Shown in pieces: positions 22,901-37,352 of a stretch of 64,000 bases of DNA (within the stretch, counting starts at the first letter, position 1; the number at the start of each line of letters is the position of its first letter). The notes under the pieces were generated by a model. The model saw only the letters and a program-made list of their open reading frames with translations. It was not told where the DNA came from and ran no database searches. Made by a program: the position numbers and the translations under genes. The DNA comes from Blastomussa wellsi (taxonomy: Eukaryota > Cnidaria > Anthozoa > Scleractinia > Plerogyridae): contig OX393563.1 of the NCBI GenBank assembly GCA_947652115.1, positions 29,809,205 to 29,873,204 on the forward strand, read 5' to 3'.

Positions 22901-25491
22901 CCTTCCGTTGTAGCTTCTGAAAGAACAACAGTCTATTGGCCTTATGGTTGTTGGGGGCCTGGACACCCACCTCGGCATGCTGTACATCAAAGATATTCAA
23001 CCCAACTCTCCAGCTGCCAACTGTAAACGACTTAGGACTGGCGACCAGCTGTTACAGGTCAATGATAATTGCTTGGTTGGCGTGACACATGGCGAGGCAT
23101 TAAACATCCTTAAGAATACACCACCCCTGGTTAAACTCACTGTGGCAAGAAAGAAAAGCAGCGAGAGCGATGGCACTGAGCTGGTGGCAGAAGGAAGGCG
23201 TATCACAGACCCTGAAGAACCAATAGTCTCCACGGCACGAGAGTCCAGCACGATTTCAAAAACTTCATCTGAGTTATCCTTGAGCCCACCACCTGATAGG
23301 GGTCAACGCCCTAAGTCATGCGTGAGCCTCTCGTCATTTGGGACCCCATTTCACAGTGACTATTCTCCAACATCTCCTTATGGGTCATTTGATGACCCTA
23401 ATGATTATATCCCTGCCTATCTTGAGCCCGAGAGCCCAACGCTCAATTTGCAGCAGGATGATGTGCCTGTGACCATCATTGATGGTATTCCTGGTGAAGA
23501 CGATGAAAGCACCGAGCAAGAGGAAGAGGATGTACGGCCTGTCAATAAAAGCGTCAGTTGGGCGGTCAGTAATGATGACTGTAAGGTCTTCACTGTGGAA
23601 CTTGTGAAGAGTGGCCGAGCTGGACTAGGCATGAGTGTTAGTGGAGGAGTGGACACACCTTATGATGACGTAATGGTGAGCGAACATGTTGTTTTTAAAA
23701 GGCAGCACGTATTTCTTTTCAAATCACACACTTTCCATTTCTCCCTTGTTTCTTTATTTCATTTCTCTCCATTCCTCACGTTTCAACGTTCCCCTAACAC
23801 CCGTCCAGCCTCCTGTCCTTCCCCGTAGTCTTTTTCTTTGCTTTACAATGAAGACAGCTTGGTCGTGTGGTCAGGGCGCTGAGCTTGAAATCAGGAGACG
23901 CTCTGACCATTAACTGGAGTTGTTTCTTGGCAAACCCTAGTTCAACTCCACGGTCATGCCAATTGGTCTGCCTCCCGCCAGTTAGGATTTTTAAGCTTGT
24001 TATGTTTATTTAACATATTTGTTTCGTTTCAGTTTGAGTTGCATACCTGAGAGCTAAGTGCATTGACCACTAACGACTACAAACAACATTTTACATTTCT
24101 CAGTCTTGCTTCTGTCCGTTTTTCTCTTTTAGCATTCTTTTTCCTTTTCATTCCCCCGCTCCCTTCTTCTTTTCTAATCCCTCTTCACCTCAATTAATCT
24201 TTCCTTCCTAGACATTTTTTCTTTCAATCTCTACCCTCCCCCTCTTTCTTACACTCCCCTTCCTCAAACTTCTTTCCTCCTTTATTAATACTGATTCTTC
24301 AACCCTCTTTCCTCGTTTCCATCTACCTCCTTCCTCTTTCTAACTTATAATTATCATCTGCATATCTTAAAGGGGCTACGTCACGATATTTTGAGTCATT
24401 TTATGCGACGAACCAAACTTCTCTTAAAGCGTAACAAACCTTAAAATAATAGTTTACTAAAATAGAAAAACATGAAGTAGGTGATACTAAAGCAAAAAGC
24501 AACAAGGATGATTAAGGATGGAGAAGATTGAAACGGATTACAAATGAAGAGTTTGAAAATTTTAGGCTGAATTTTTGCACAATGCAGGAACCGTGACGTA
24601 TTTCCTTTAAAAAGTCGCTCTCAGCCAACTGGTCTGCCTCCCGCCAGTTAGGATTTTTAAGTTTGTTATGTTTATTTGATGATTATATAAATCTACCAGA
24701 AGATAAACCAGTTAGGTATCGGCTAGCAGACAGACCTCTGTCAAGTTCTACTACTGTTTTTATAGGTGCGTCAGATCCTCTCCAGCAGTGTAACAGCTCA
24801 CAATGGACTCGTCAAGAAAGGCGATATCCTGTTATCAGTAAATGGTAAATCTTTCAAAGGACTAACAAACGCTGAAGCCTTAACTCTCCTTAAAGACACG
24901 CCTGATCGGGTCACTCTAGTCGTTAGCCGGCCCCTAGGATCTAAGCAGCACGCCAAAGCTATGAGACTTCTTGGAAACAAAAATTCCAGTAAAGAAATCA
25001 CTTCCGACTCTGAAGCATGGCCAACAAAAGAGGAATTGACCAAAAAGAAAAACTTAGCAAATACAAACAGTAACACTCCACTTACACTCGAGAAAATTCC
25101 ATTAGACCTCTCTAAACAAAATGGAGAGCATTCCACCTTTGAACGTCTAAAAAAGAGATTTTTCTCTAATGGCGGGAACATGAGTTTAAAAGAAAGACTT
25201 CAAAAAGTGCCTCAAGGGCCCTTGGTGACTGAGATTATTCTTGAAAAGGGGGCATCTGGATTGGGGTTCTCTTTAGGCGGGGGCCAGGACTCACTGTATG
25301 GCGATGCGCCCATACATGTAAGATATGTCTTCAAGGAAAGCGTGGCTGGGAGGAGTGGTGTTATAAAGCCTGGTGACGAGATTCTTGAGGTGAATGGACA
25401 GAAGGTGGCGTACATGACAAATGTTGATGTTCTTGAACTGATTCGAAGATTGCCGTATGGCCCTGTGGTGATGAAGATTAGACGGAAGTAA
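3585..25491 (+). CDS. Giant ten-PDZ scaffold protein, pro-IL16/PDZD2-like
   Basis: A predicted cytoplasmic PDZ scaffold of 3662 residues. Exons: 3585-3928, 4653-4788, 5296-5432, 6162-6294, 6879-7923, 8583-8656, 9728-9959, 10312-10432, 11011-11285, 12040-12113, 12553-12601, 12875-12925, 13778-13912, 14347-14996, 15239-16425, 17553-22410, 22914-23675, 24766-25491. All junctions are GT/AG, all phases agree, and the total is 10,989 nt. A TGA abuts the start in frame. PDZ domains lie at about residues 40-140, 162-250, 545-640, 692-780, 883-975, 1118-1205, 1503-1585, 3162-3250, 3389-3475 and 3573-3662. Carboxylate-binding loops include GLGF (PDZ3, PDZ10), GLGV, SLGI and TLGL. PDZ10 (GLGFSLGGGQDSLYGD, ending in IRRK at the stop) resembles the last PDZ of pro-interleukin-16/PDZD2. 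Exon 16 encodes a Ser/Pro-rich disordered region with PPAPPPP tracts, SPGPPxFKP repeats and an Arg/Ser/Lys-rich basic patch. No enzyme domain is seen. The family call is from memory of the fold, and MUPP1-like scaffolds are the alternative. An upstream non-coding exon is possible. Confidence 0.85.
6441..6605. repeat. Foldback/MITE element in PDZ-gene intron 4
   Basis: An inverted repeat with arms of about 60 bases. The left arm begins CATGTTGTGGTTTAAATTTA and the right arm ends with its degenerate complement (TTAAACCACAACATA). Internal words GGTTTAAAAxCTTTTAA and CCAGTTTGAT also pair across the centre. No coding capacity. Confidence 0.7.
8132..8339 (-). mobile_element. MITE family copy 1 (intron 5 of PDZ gene)
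   Basis: Read on the minus strand, it starts TTTAAAGGAACTACATCACG and continues GATATTTTGAGTTATT. It matches, along its whole ~210 bases, the element at 24367-24610 in opposite orientation. Terminal inverted repeats are imperfect (TTTAAAGGAACTACATCAC against CTTAAAACAGCTACGCCAC). It is non-autonomous, with no open frame of its own. Confidence 0.7.
12198..12502 (+). mobile_element. tRNA-derived SINE with target duplication
   Basis: A SINE in intron 10 of the PDZ gene. A box A-like word (AGTGGCCTAATGG, near 12213) and a box B-like word (GGTTTGAGCCCTGG, 12258-12271) form a tRNA-related head. A conserved body follows (GTGTTCTTGGGCAAGACACT and GGGGGAGTAGAAATACTCCT), ending in a short T tract. The 13-bp word TTGATTAGAAGTA flanks it on both sides (12185-12197 and 12503-12515), a target-site duplication showing LINE-mediated insertion. 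This is the most intact copy in the window. Confidence 0.85.
13488..13728. repeat. Foldback element, ~100-base arms (PDZ intron 12)
   Basis: A near-complete hairpin. ATTCTAATAAAGGAG at the left end pairs with CTTCATTAGAAT at the right end, and the inner words CAACACACTAATCTG and ACGCGATTTACAAA recur as complements. The central spacer is about 50 bases. It is a MITE-like, non-coding element, 50 bases upstream of exon 13. Confidence 0.75.
13929..14092 (-). repeat. Penelope-like repeat fragment with ribozyme-like core
   Basis: It shares GGTTTTATCAACTGGGTTGA, GAATTGGCC-like, AACTGTGGTGCTGCGTCGG and GAGCTGACGTTTCGAGCG words with the copy at 61296-61523. On the minus strand, 14046-14085 reads CCGACGA, then AGGGCTAACGCTC, then GAAAC and GTC, the order of a hammerhead ribozyme core with one mismatch in the first box. 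It lies directly after exon 13. A partial SINE head follows (14090-14145). Confidence 0.5.
15050..15067 (+). repeat. (TC)n microsatellite
   Basis: A short run of TC dinucleotides shortly after the exon 14 donor of the multi-PDZ gene. Confidence 0.8.
17058..17432. mobile_element. MITE-like element built of AATCGAAC words
   Basis: Inside intron 15, the ends are imperfect inverted repeats (TTCCCTATTTTTCCC...GACGTTAC at left; GTAATGTCGGGAAATAAGGG at right). The interior is almost entirely copies, in both orientations, of a short word related to AATCGAAC or AATCAAAC, about 15 in 300 bases. The left boundary is uncertain by about 10 bases. No coding frame. Confidence 0.6.
17553..22410 (+). other. 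Giant exon 16: disordered Pro/Ser-rich region
   Basis: One 4858-nt exon holds the second half of PDZ7, about 1,570 residues with no recognisable fold, and the first strand of PDZ8 (IIEVQ). Visible in it are PPSLF twice (18400-18414, 18538-18552), PPTTF (18145-18159), two acidic-plus-proline blocks of the form DDMxSLPPAPPPPR (near 18820 and 19145), a basic RSRSKSRDKSKE-type patch near 20390-20520, and three SPGPPxFKPxPPP repeats (near 21310, 21420 and 21525). Such sequence is typical of scaffold linkers that bind EVH1, SH3 or WW domains. If intron 16 is retained, translation stops at 22443, removing PDZ8-PDZ10. Confidence 0.75.
22455..22745 (+). repeat. ~110-bp tandem repeat, about 2.7 units
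   Basis: Directly after exon 16, the unit CTAGTGTGTGACCATTCAAA, then TGAAAGCTATTGAGCAGTAC, recurs at about 22457, 22568 and 22678. The first two units also share the tail word CTGTxCAAGxT. A diverged relative occurs at 47425-47560 in a Homer intron, so this is a dispersed family and not a local slip product. Confidence 0.7.
23845..24010 (+). mobile_element. Second tRNA-like SINE family, copy 1
   Basis: A tRNA-like head (GGTCGTGTGGTCAGGGCGCT, later AGTTCAACTCC as a weak B box) is followed by the tail word TGGTCTGCCTCCCGCCAGTT and AGGATTTTTAAGCTTGTTAT. The same tail recurs alone at 24622-24676, so two related pieces sit in intron 17 of the PDZ gene. Confidence 0.6.
24367..24610 (+). mobile_element. 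MITE family copy 2 (intron 17 of PDZ gene)
   Basis: Terminal inverted repeats are TTAAAGGGGCTACGTCACG at left and CGTGACGTATTTCCTTTAA at right. The body is homologous along its length to 8132-8339 in the reverse orientation. It sits between the SINE tail copies and about 155 bases before the last exon. Non-autonomous. Confidence 0.75.
24622..24676 (+). repeat. SINE tail fragment, repeat of 23957-24009
   Basis: AACTGGTCTGCCTCCCGCCA and the following GTTAGGATTTTTAAGTTTGT repeat the tail of the element at 23845-24010 with a few changes. It is adjacent to the MITE at 24367-24610. Confidence 0.7.
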
Positions 25492-27016
25492 CCATGTGAC
25501 CAGACCTGACCAATTGCAATGCGGCTAAATGAGCAACGAACCAATCAGTGGTCACAGCTGTTTGCAACCGGCGCTAAGCACAGGAAAATGCGCGGGAAAA
25601 TCACAAACCCAATTAACAATTGGTTTCGGTTTGCGCCTGATTGGATAAGAAAACGAGATGGCTGTTGTGATTGGTTGGACCAAATTTCATTCGTATTTTC
25701 CACCAATCAGAAGTTATTTTTGACAGCCAACCGAAAACTAATCTATAAAGTGGTGACAGTAGGATGGGTAAATGACTACATTCCATACAATCGAAGTGCT
25801 AGTTAGAAACGGTTGTGCTAGAAATATTATGTTAGCGCATTTAGAAGGACAGAAGTATTCACATACTATTTCTAACTATATTTGTAGATTTTTAGTTACT
25901 GTACTTTTGCAATGCTTAAGGGGAAATCTCGAAATTTGTATAAAGGATAGCTAAACCTATGTTACGTTTGTAAATTTATAGATTTATATATTTGATCAAT
26001 CAGGGCAGTCTCAAGCCTTAGTAACGTTATATTATAAAAATTGCAGTCAACCCTTCCTATATCCCCTGTACGTACTTGCATGCATCTATTTATTGGACAC
26101 AGAATGTGACTGCATCTGCAGAAGATAATTTTCAACGTCAAGCGAATGGAAGATAACTGATTATTAGAAGAACAATGGCATTTCGTAGGAAGTAAACAAT
26201 AATGCGTTTAAACTGTTCAATCATGATTTTATATCGACGTATCAAATATCAGTTGTATATAAAAGATTTTTACTTTTTCGTGTCTGATTCCTTTGTTGTC
26301 TAATTTTTTGGGAGGTGACGAGCTGTGACCCATTGACTGGGTCCTCAGTTTCCAAATAAGACCTGATGCGAAACGTTTGAGTGTGTGGCTTGACTCGTTT
26401 TCATATGAAAGGTTTTGAATCATTAGCAAGTGCTGCACTGGCTGACCTAAGAACCTGGTGTGGAAAGGAAGGATAATGAGTTTTGAAACAAAAAAATTAA
26501 ATTTGAACCACATGTAATTCGGAACAAAAAGTGTACTTTCCAAGGCCCGCGCAGCAAGATTTTCAGTGGGGGTCTGGGTGCCATTCCATTCCAGAAAAAT
26601 TTCTCTTTCATTGTTGTGAAGAAATAACGTACAGTAATCAATCGCTCGACAATGAATGTTACGATTTTCGCGGAGTATCGCCTTATAAACTGAACCCATT
26701 CACGTGTTCGGATCGAAACTTATAAATCACGTAATATAGGTCTTTTCCTGAGAGGTCCGCTTATTAAGAAATCCATTTTTTTATGAAGTAAAAGCTGATA
26801 ACTTCTTTGACCTACAGTTGCTGCACAATTACCTGTTCCCTCGGTATAAATAGTAATTCTCGTCAGCTTTATTCTCTTCAAAGCAGTTAAAACTTATTAT
26901 TGGTGCTCACAAACAATTTTGTTTCTTATTTTATTTTTCGTTTATGACTTTGATTTTTTAATTCTTTGTTATTGCCCCTCTCCCTGTGCGGTCCCTGCTT
27001 TCTGTATACAAAAATC

Positions 27017-27022
27017 AATAAA
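27017..27022 (+). terminator. Possible poly(A) signal of multi-PDZ gene
   Basis: AATAAA followed by a GT-rich stretch (GGCTTTTGTTGTTTC), about 1.5 kb after the stop. Assignment to this gene is tentative because no transcript evidence is available. Confidence 0.3.
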
Positions 27023-28106
27023 GGCTTTTGTTGTTTCTAATTATCAAAGTTTAATTTATCATTGTCAAACACCTTCAGTTTAACAGCTTACTAGTTTCAC
27101 TTGTAGTTATTTATACTGTACATAGGTTGCTGTAAATTCTGGTACAATGCTACTTGAACAGTTCAGTGGCCTTGAAATTGTTGTTTCTCATCACCAACCA
27201 AAAACAAGTAAAATTAAAATTTATTAAGCACATTTTAAGGTGCCTCAAACACTTTCCAGTACATTCCAGTTCTTATACTACCACTCTATCAGTTGATGTT
27301 ACAATAATGGCAACAAAAAAACCCTTTTAAGGAGCATTCAATAAAGTTAAACCTTTGACAAACAAGTGCCCAATCATTGATGAGTGGTCAATAATTGGGA
27401 ATTTGTTTGACGATTATTGTAGCATCAACTGATAATAAGTGGTTGTTCTGACCCATCAAAGTGTAAAACCTGGAATGTGATGGAAACTGTTTTGAGCCAC
27501 CTCAAGTTTTGATTGGCATTTGGCCGTAAGAATGGTAAGTTGCATGTGATAAGATCCATGTGATAAAACCAATCATGCAACCCCAAATTTTTCCACGTCA
27601 AGATTTTGCTTTCTTGAGAGAATATTTGAAATGTTTGTGACAACGCAATTTACAACTTCTACATAATTGCAAGTAAATCCATCCATGAATTCACTTGCAA
27701 TTTATGATACATTTACGATTTCCACTTTTGTTTTATCTTCAACTAATCTAATCAACTCAACTAATCACCCTCAATATATAGCTGCCAGCCTTTTCACAAG
27801 CTTCTGAAACCTGGTATCTATTTTGATGGCCCCATATTCACATTTCAACATTATTACTTCACAGGCCTTAAATTTTGGCTTTCAACTGAAAGACTTTTAA
27901 GGTGGTTCTTAAAAATACAGTGATCTGCACCCGAGTTGCACAAGGAATTCACATCAGTAGATGAAGTGCAAATGAATCTTTTGTCCACACCTGTCAAGAC
28001 ACCCATGGCACAGCAGCCCAAAGCTACTGTTCAACAGGAATCAAGACTAAATTTCTAAATTGGTAACACACCCAACGACTAGAGAAAGCTTTGATTTTAC
28101 TATCTT

Positions 28107-28296
28107 AAGGGTGCATTCCTTTGGGATGATCCAGATCATGATCAGTGACCCAAGATCTCTCGGATCATGGTGTATCAAAGGCGCCAGCAAATCCACTCTG
28201 AGCAAGGATTCGCCGGTTCCTTTGATGCAGCATGATCTGAGTGATCACGGATCACTGATCCTGATCCGGATCACCCCAAAGAAACAGCCTAAACAA
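28107..28296. repeat. GATC-rich inverted-repeat element
   Basis: The left end reads CCTTTGGGATGATCCAGATC and the right end is its near complement (GATCCGGATCACCCCAAAG). GATC occurs about ten times in under 200 bases. MITE-like, non-coding. Confidence 0.7.
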
Positions 28297-30342
28297 GTTT
28301 GTACCACCCATAACTGTCAAACTTGCATGTAACTAAAGGGTAAACAGCTGTTTCTGTTATTTGTCGCTTTCATTATGGAAAAGGGCTAAAAAAACAGTTA
28401 ATTTTAGCATGTTACTTTTCAAGCCATTGATTGATTCTTTGAAACACGTCAACAGTGTCTGTACATCGTTGTTCGTGTGATATGGTGCTTCTACTCTCTG
28501 ACTCACTAGCCAGGGTTCAAAATTAAGTTTTTTAAGCAGGTGCATTAAGTGATGGCTAAACAATTTTTTTAAGTCACCAAATGGAAAATGTTGTGGTTGA
28601 CTGTAAAATTTTGGATTCACAGCGAAAACATGATAACCAAATTAATACACAGTGTTTAGACTTTTTCTAAGACATTTAAACTGAAACGATTAAAAACTTT
28701 GAAAAGATAAGGGACAAACCACATGCAAAATTATTCCACTTAAAATGAAATTAATTTCTTCAGTACCAGCTATAAAAATTGACAAGACAGCAAAAGTTAA
28801 CTTGAAATTCTGGTTGCCAACAATCAATTTTTATTTGCATTGGCAAACAGTGAGTCACAATTTCAGAACCTGCAGGCTTACTTACTTATTAAAAGCCAAA
28901 TACTTACTAGTTGGCTATCATTAGACTGTCACAAACCTGTCAGAACTTGGAAGTGCAGTGAATTAAGCAAAAAATTGAAACATCTAAATGCAGCATATCA
29001 TTGAGAGTAATCAATTTACGCTGACTTTAATTTACAAAGTTAATTACAAACCCAGTGGCTATTGATTTACCCAAAGAGATGTCAAACCTACTTTGATCAG
29101 TATATCAGTGTAGTTAACAGGGTGGTACCCAGGATATTTTGTCTGAGGGGACAAACACCGCACACCTTCATTTCCTACAAGAAATAACCCAGCAAAATCA
29201 AACATTATGTTAAAAAACATTTTGTTTTCCTGGCCCCAGCCAGAAGTAGAAGATTAGAAGTAGAAGAGTGGTGCCAATTAATTTTTCTTTTGAACTTTTC
29301 TTCTTATTAATTTGATGTAAGAACCCACTGGCCTTTTTTCAGTTTTGACAAACTTGTGACAAAAAGCGTTCCAAAAGACAGCATGCTACCTCCCAACATC
29401 CCCCCCCCCCCATCCCCCACCACCACCAAAACCCCAACAGCTATAATGCTGTCATATGAAACATAGAATTGTTTATGGAATGTTGTTTTGGTCTCTTGTC
29501 CAGCCATGTAAAAAGTTTAAGGTGCCCTACACAATGGGGTATATTAATAGGCCACTTCTGAGTTCCGTTTTCCCTCTTTTTCAAAACGAGTCTAAGTGCG
29601 AAACTATTCATATGGAAATAAGTTTGTTTTGCACAAGAATGAAGATGCAGGTAAAACACATTTTCCCTATTCCATAGAACATTCTTTCTTAAAGCATCTG
29701 ACCCATCAAGTATGCATTGCACGCTCACTTAGTCATTCTGCCATTTCTGGGGCACCAGAAAGAAGGCAGAATTACCGACTGACAATAATATTTCCATCCA
29801 TTTTCATCAAGAGTTTACTGCTTTAAACAGGTGACATCTTTATGTAAATATTCTCTTCGCTTCTTGTACTTTTTTTGGTTGGCTATTTTCGAATGATCAC
29901 TATTCTTGAAAGCATTATTGGATAATAAGAATAACAGAGGCGCACAATGCATACTGGGTGGGTTAGATTCTTAAAGGCTATAGCCAAAATGAAGGTTTCA
30001 GTTCAAAAACTTCAAAAATAGGACATTGCATAGTGTCAAGAAACGGGCGTCGCTGGATACAAACCTTTCATCGTTTTTAGTATTGTATTGTGAAAAATCA
30101 TTCCACATATCAATTAGATATTTCAGTTGTAAAAGTGCCCCTTTTTCACCAGGTTTTTGGCAAAATGCCCGGACACATTTCTAAGCTGGATAGAAAACTC
30201 TTGATACACATTTTCAAAAATTCTCTGTTTCATATGATAATGCATGTATATAGAACCTTAGATAGCATATATGCAGAAGACAATTGACTTAATTTTGGCC
30301 TCTAATAATAATTATTACAAAACTGATCCTACCTAGTTAACT

Positions 30343-30730
30343 AAGGCTATGTCCACACTAAGCTGGATATTATTTGAAAATGACTTTTTCACCTGAAAAT
30401 GGAAAAAATGTTTTATGTCCAGACTATACCGTTTTCAAATTGTTTCACTATGATACTGAAATGCTGCCTCCCCAGAACATTTTTATTCACACCAGAACAT
30501 GCTGCCCTACATGCCAGCAGGCAAAAGGGCATTAAGTACTGGTAAGCACAACATGCACCCATTACCCGAGAATGATGTCAGTGTTCCATTTTCGCTTTCC
30601 ACTAATACACCCAGCCGGCATTTTCAGACATATCCACTTCGCAGAGTATTTAAAAGGTTTGCTTTTCTGTGACTGAAAATCCAGAGAACAAAGTTGCAGT
30701 TTCAAATTTATCTGGTGTGGACATAGCCTT
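30343..30730. mobile_element. MITE with AAGGCTATGTCCACAC ends
   Basis: Perfect 16-bp terminal inverted repeats: AAGGCTATGTCCACAC at left and GTGTGGACATAGCCTT at right. The 388-bp element has no open frame. No clear target duplication is visible. A TTTATT at 30482-30487 inside it could serve as a poly(A) signal (AATAAA on the minus strand) for GOLPH3, about 400 bases past its stop. Confidence 0.75.
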
Positions 30731-30891
30731 TAATGTATGTTTTAACTGCAAGTGCTTACTGTTTAGAAGCACAAGTTAAAATAGTGGTGCATTTACATGT
30801 AGCAGATCAGTTCTTTTTAGTTACTGTCTTGTTGTCTGTCCATACTAATAATTATTAACTGGCTATCTCCTACCTACAGAACCGTTGCCCT

Positions 30892-35342
<4,451 letters not shown>

Positions 35343-35420
35343 GCGACAAGAGAAGAACTGACTAAGAAAGAATGAACAACAGCAACGACAAACGAACCAT
35401 AAACTACCTTGCTATTTTTA

Positions 35421-35431
35421 CCAAGATGGCC
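35421..35431 (-). promoter_or_regulatory. YY1-like motif upstream of GOLPH3
   Basis: CCAAGATGGCC, about 80 bases upstream of the GOLPH3 ATG, matches the YY1 core (AAGATGGC) often found close to metazoan start sites of housekeeping genes. Motif match only. Confidence 0.35.
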
Positions 35432-36177
35432 GAGTAGGCCAATTTACAATAGCCAACGGTCGAACAGACCCATGGGTAGGTGGTCCAAGCTGTGCACCCA
35501 CTCCTCCCTACCGACCCTTCTTTGCTCGGTTACTCGGGTAAACGTCAACATTTTTTGAGCTTCAAAACATCTCTAAGGCACCCTTCACGGTTAAATCGTT
35601 TGTTTTTCAACATTTATTTTAATATTTAACTGCATAAGCATGTTCTCCAAAAGAGATAATTGACCAACATGGTTTTCGATTTTTGAGCTCTTTTTCGGAA
35701 CCAAAAGCGCCACACCTAACTTATTTTAGCTCAAACTCAGTCGAGGCTCACGCTATTTCTGATCAAACAAAGTACAGTTGTGTAAAATTTATACCGAAAT
35801 CCACCAGTAATTAAAGCTAAAGCATCTCCACGCTACACTGGGTGGCCAAAAGAAACGTGCCCGGGGAACGAAGTTGTGTTTTGCTACTTTGCTCGGCCCG
35901 AGGGAGCAAAGACCAGTCCCAAGCTCCGTCTTGCTAAACGCCCCTCGGGTCGGGAGCGAAGAGGAACGGCTGTCTTCCAGCGGCAAATCTAGGGGGAGGT
36001 TGCAGGGGTGCGCAACCCAACCCCCCCTCCCGCCTTCCTCAGATGACCCGAGGCTTTCCAATCTGACTAGTATAATTACGTCATTTCTCAGTGGTGCACC
36101 CCCTCCTAAGAAAATTCCTGTATCTGCCCCTGTATTCTTTGGCTACTTTTGCCCGACTCCAAGTTAAGCTATGAATA

Positions 36178-36472
36178 TATGAGAAAAGTTCGAAAATTGC
36201 CGTAAATTCAACTATGGAAAAGAATGCAAATAAAAATGACTTACCTTGTGTTTTCCTTGCATTATTTTGATGTCTCTATGGTCTTGGAGTCATACCTTCT
36301 GAGGTTTTGCCTACGAGTAAACCTCAGAAGGTAAACTCGTTTAAATGTCTTTAAATCGACTCCAAGACCATAGAGACATCAAAATAATGCAAGGAAAACA
36401 CAAGTTAAGTCATTTTTGTTTGTATTCTTTTCTACACGTTGATTTTACGGCAATTTTCGAACTTTTCTCATA
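36178..36472. repeat. 300-bp near-perfect palindromic foldback
   Basis: Arms of about 130 bases. ATGAGAAAAGTTCGAAAATT at the left pairs with AATTTTCGAACTTTTCTCAT at the right, and TTGCATTATTTTGATGTCTC pairs with GAGACATCAAAATAATGCAA. The centre is itself a small hairpin (ACCTTCTGAGGTTT against AAACCTCAGAAGGT). High arm identity suggests a recent insertion. Confidence 0.85.
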
Positions 36473-36575
36473 ATTATATTCTCTTACATAATGTCACGTA
36501 AATCACATACAAAAACACACCTGTCAACCAATGAGAGTGGGCGTAGTATCTCAGTTATTTTATAACTACTATTAA

Positions 36576-37352
36576 GGTGGCTTACTACAGTTTTTACGAG
36601 CCTCAAGAGCGCGCGCTGCGACTTTCTGCCTGACATCGATATTGCTCGCGCGGACGAAAATTGCGTTAACAACTCTGAAAAGACACAAAACAAGTTTCAG
36701 CAATTTTATCGCTTTAAAGCAACCTGGTATAAACCTGGTACAAAGTTCGATAAACAACCAGCAGAGAAGTTCTAAATTTGTCTTTCTTGAACGCACGCGA
36801 CGCATGGCGTCACATGAGTGCGCGCTAAAATAAAAGGTATGCGCAATTCAATTCTCGTCCAAGGGTGTAAAAACCTGTTTTTGACTCAAAATTTCTCGAA
36901 AACCAACCGTACAACCGATTTTGAAACTTTCACAATTTGTTTATTTGAATGAATCACGTCCACAGCCAAAATTTAAAAAAAATCTGTAAGACAGATTTTG
37001 AGCTATTTTAAAAGGGCAAAATATCACATTTTCCTATTTTGTGAAAAACGCGTCTTACAGATTTTTTTTATTTTGCATGAATGTTTAATTAATGCTAAGT
37101 TTTAATTTGTGAAATTTTGAGGCAGGGTCATACGGGCAGATTTTGAGCAAAACGCCATTGAAACTGCCAGTGCCCAGTCCACTCTGAAGCGCTCGGTCGT
37201 TCATTTTGGCTGTTTATTAGCATGTTTATTGTTCAAATGGTGCACTTGATGGTTGTAGGCTGTAAAACATCATTAAAAAGAGAAAGGTAAAACATTTTTG
37301 AACAGTTTTGATGCTGAGTTCTTTTAACCCCTCAAAACTGTAGTAAGCCACC
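36576..37352. mobile_element. MITE with GGTGGCTTACTACAGTTTT ends
   Basis: Perfect 19-bp inverted termini: GGTGGCTTACTACAGTTTT at left, AAAACTGTAGTAAGCCACC at right. The left flank is TTAA, but the right flank is AAGA, so a TTAA duplication is not proven. Inner repeats CTGTAAGACAGATTTT and CTTACAGATTTTTTTTA also pair. No coding frame. Confidence 0.75.

Larger units (their letters stand above)
25492..30891. other. 3' UTR of PDZ gene and intergenic DNA
   Basis: I see no gene in these 5.4 kb between the convergent ends of the PDZ gene (+) and GOLPH3 (-). The first ~1.5 kb may be 3' UTR. MITE-like elements lie at 28107-28296 and 30343-30730. A C-run followed by CACCACCACC lies near 29401-29430. 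The antisense open frame at 26229-26699 has no recognisable domain; a word from its neighbourhood (CTGAGAGGTCCGCTT, 26749-26763) recurs at 53868-53882, so it probably lies in repeat DNA. Confidence 0.45.

Noticed and set aside
26229..26699. 156-codon minus-strand frame in the PDZ 3' region
   Set aside because: No recognisable domain, no splice context, and it lies near words repeated elsewhere (26749, 53868), so it is probably repeat DNA.
35789..36167. Overlapping frames on both strands near 36 kb
   Set aside because: GC-rich, low-complexity sequence with no conserved motif and no splice partners.
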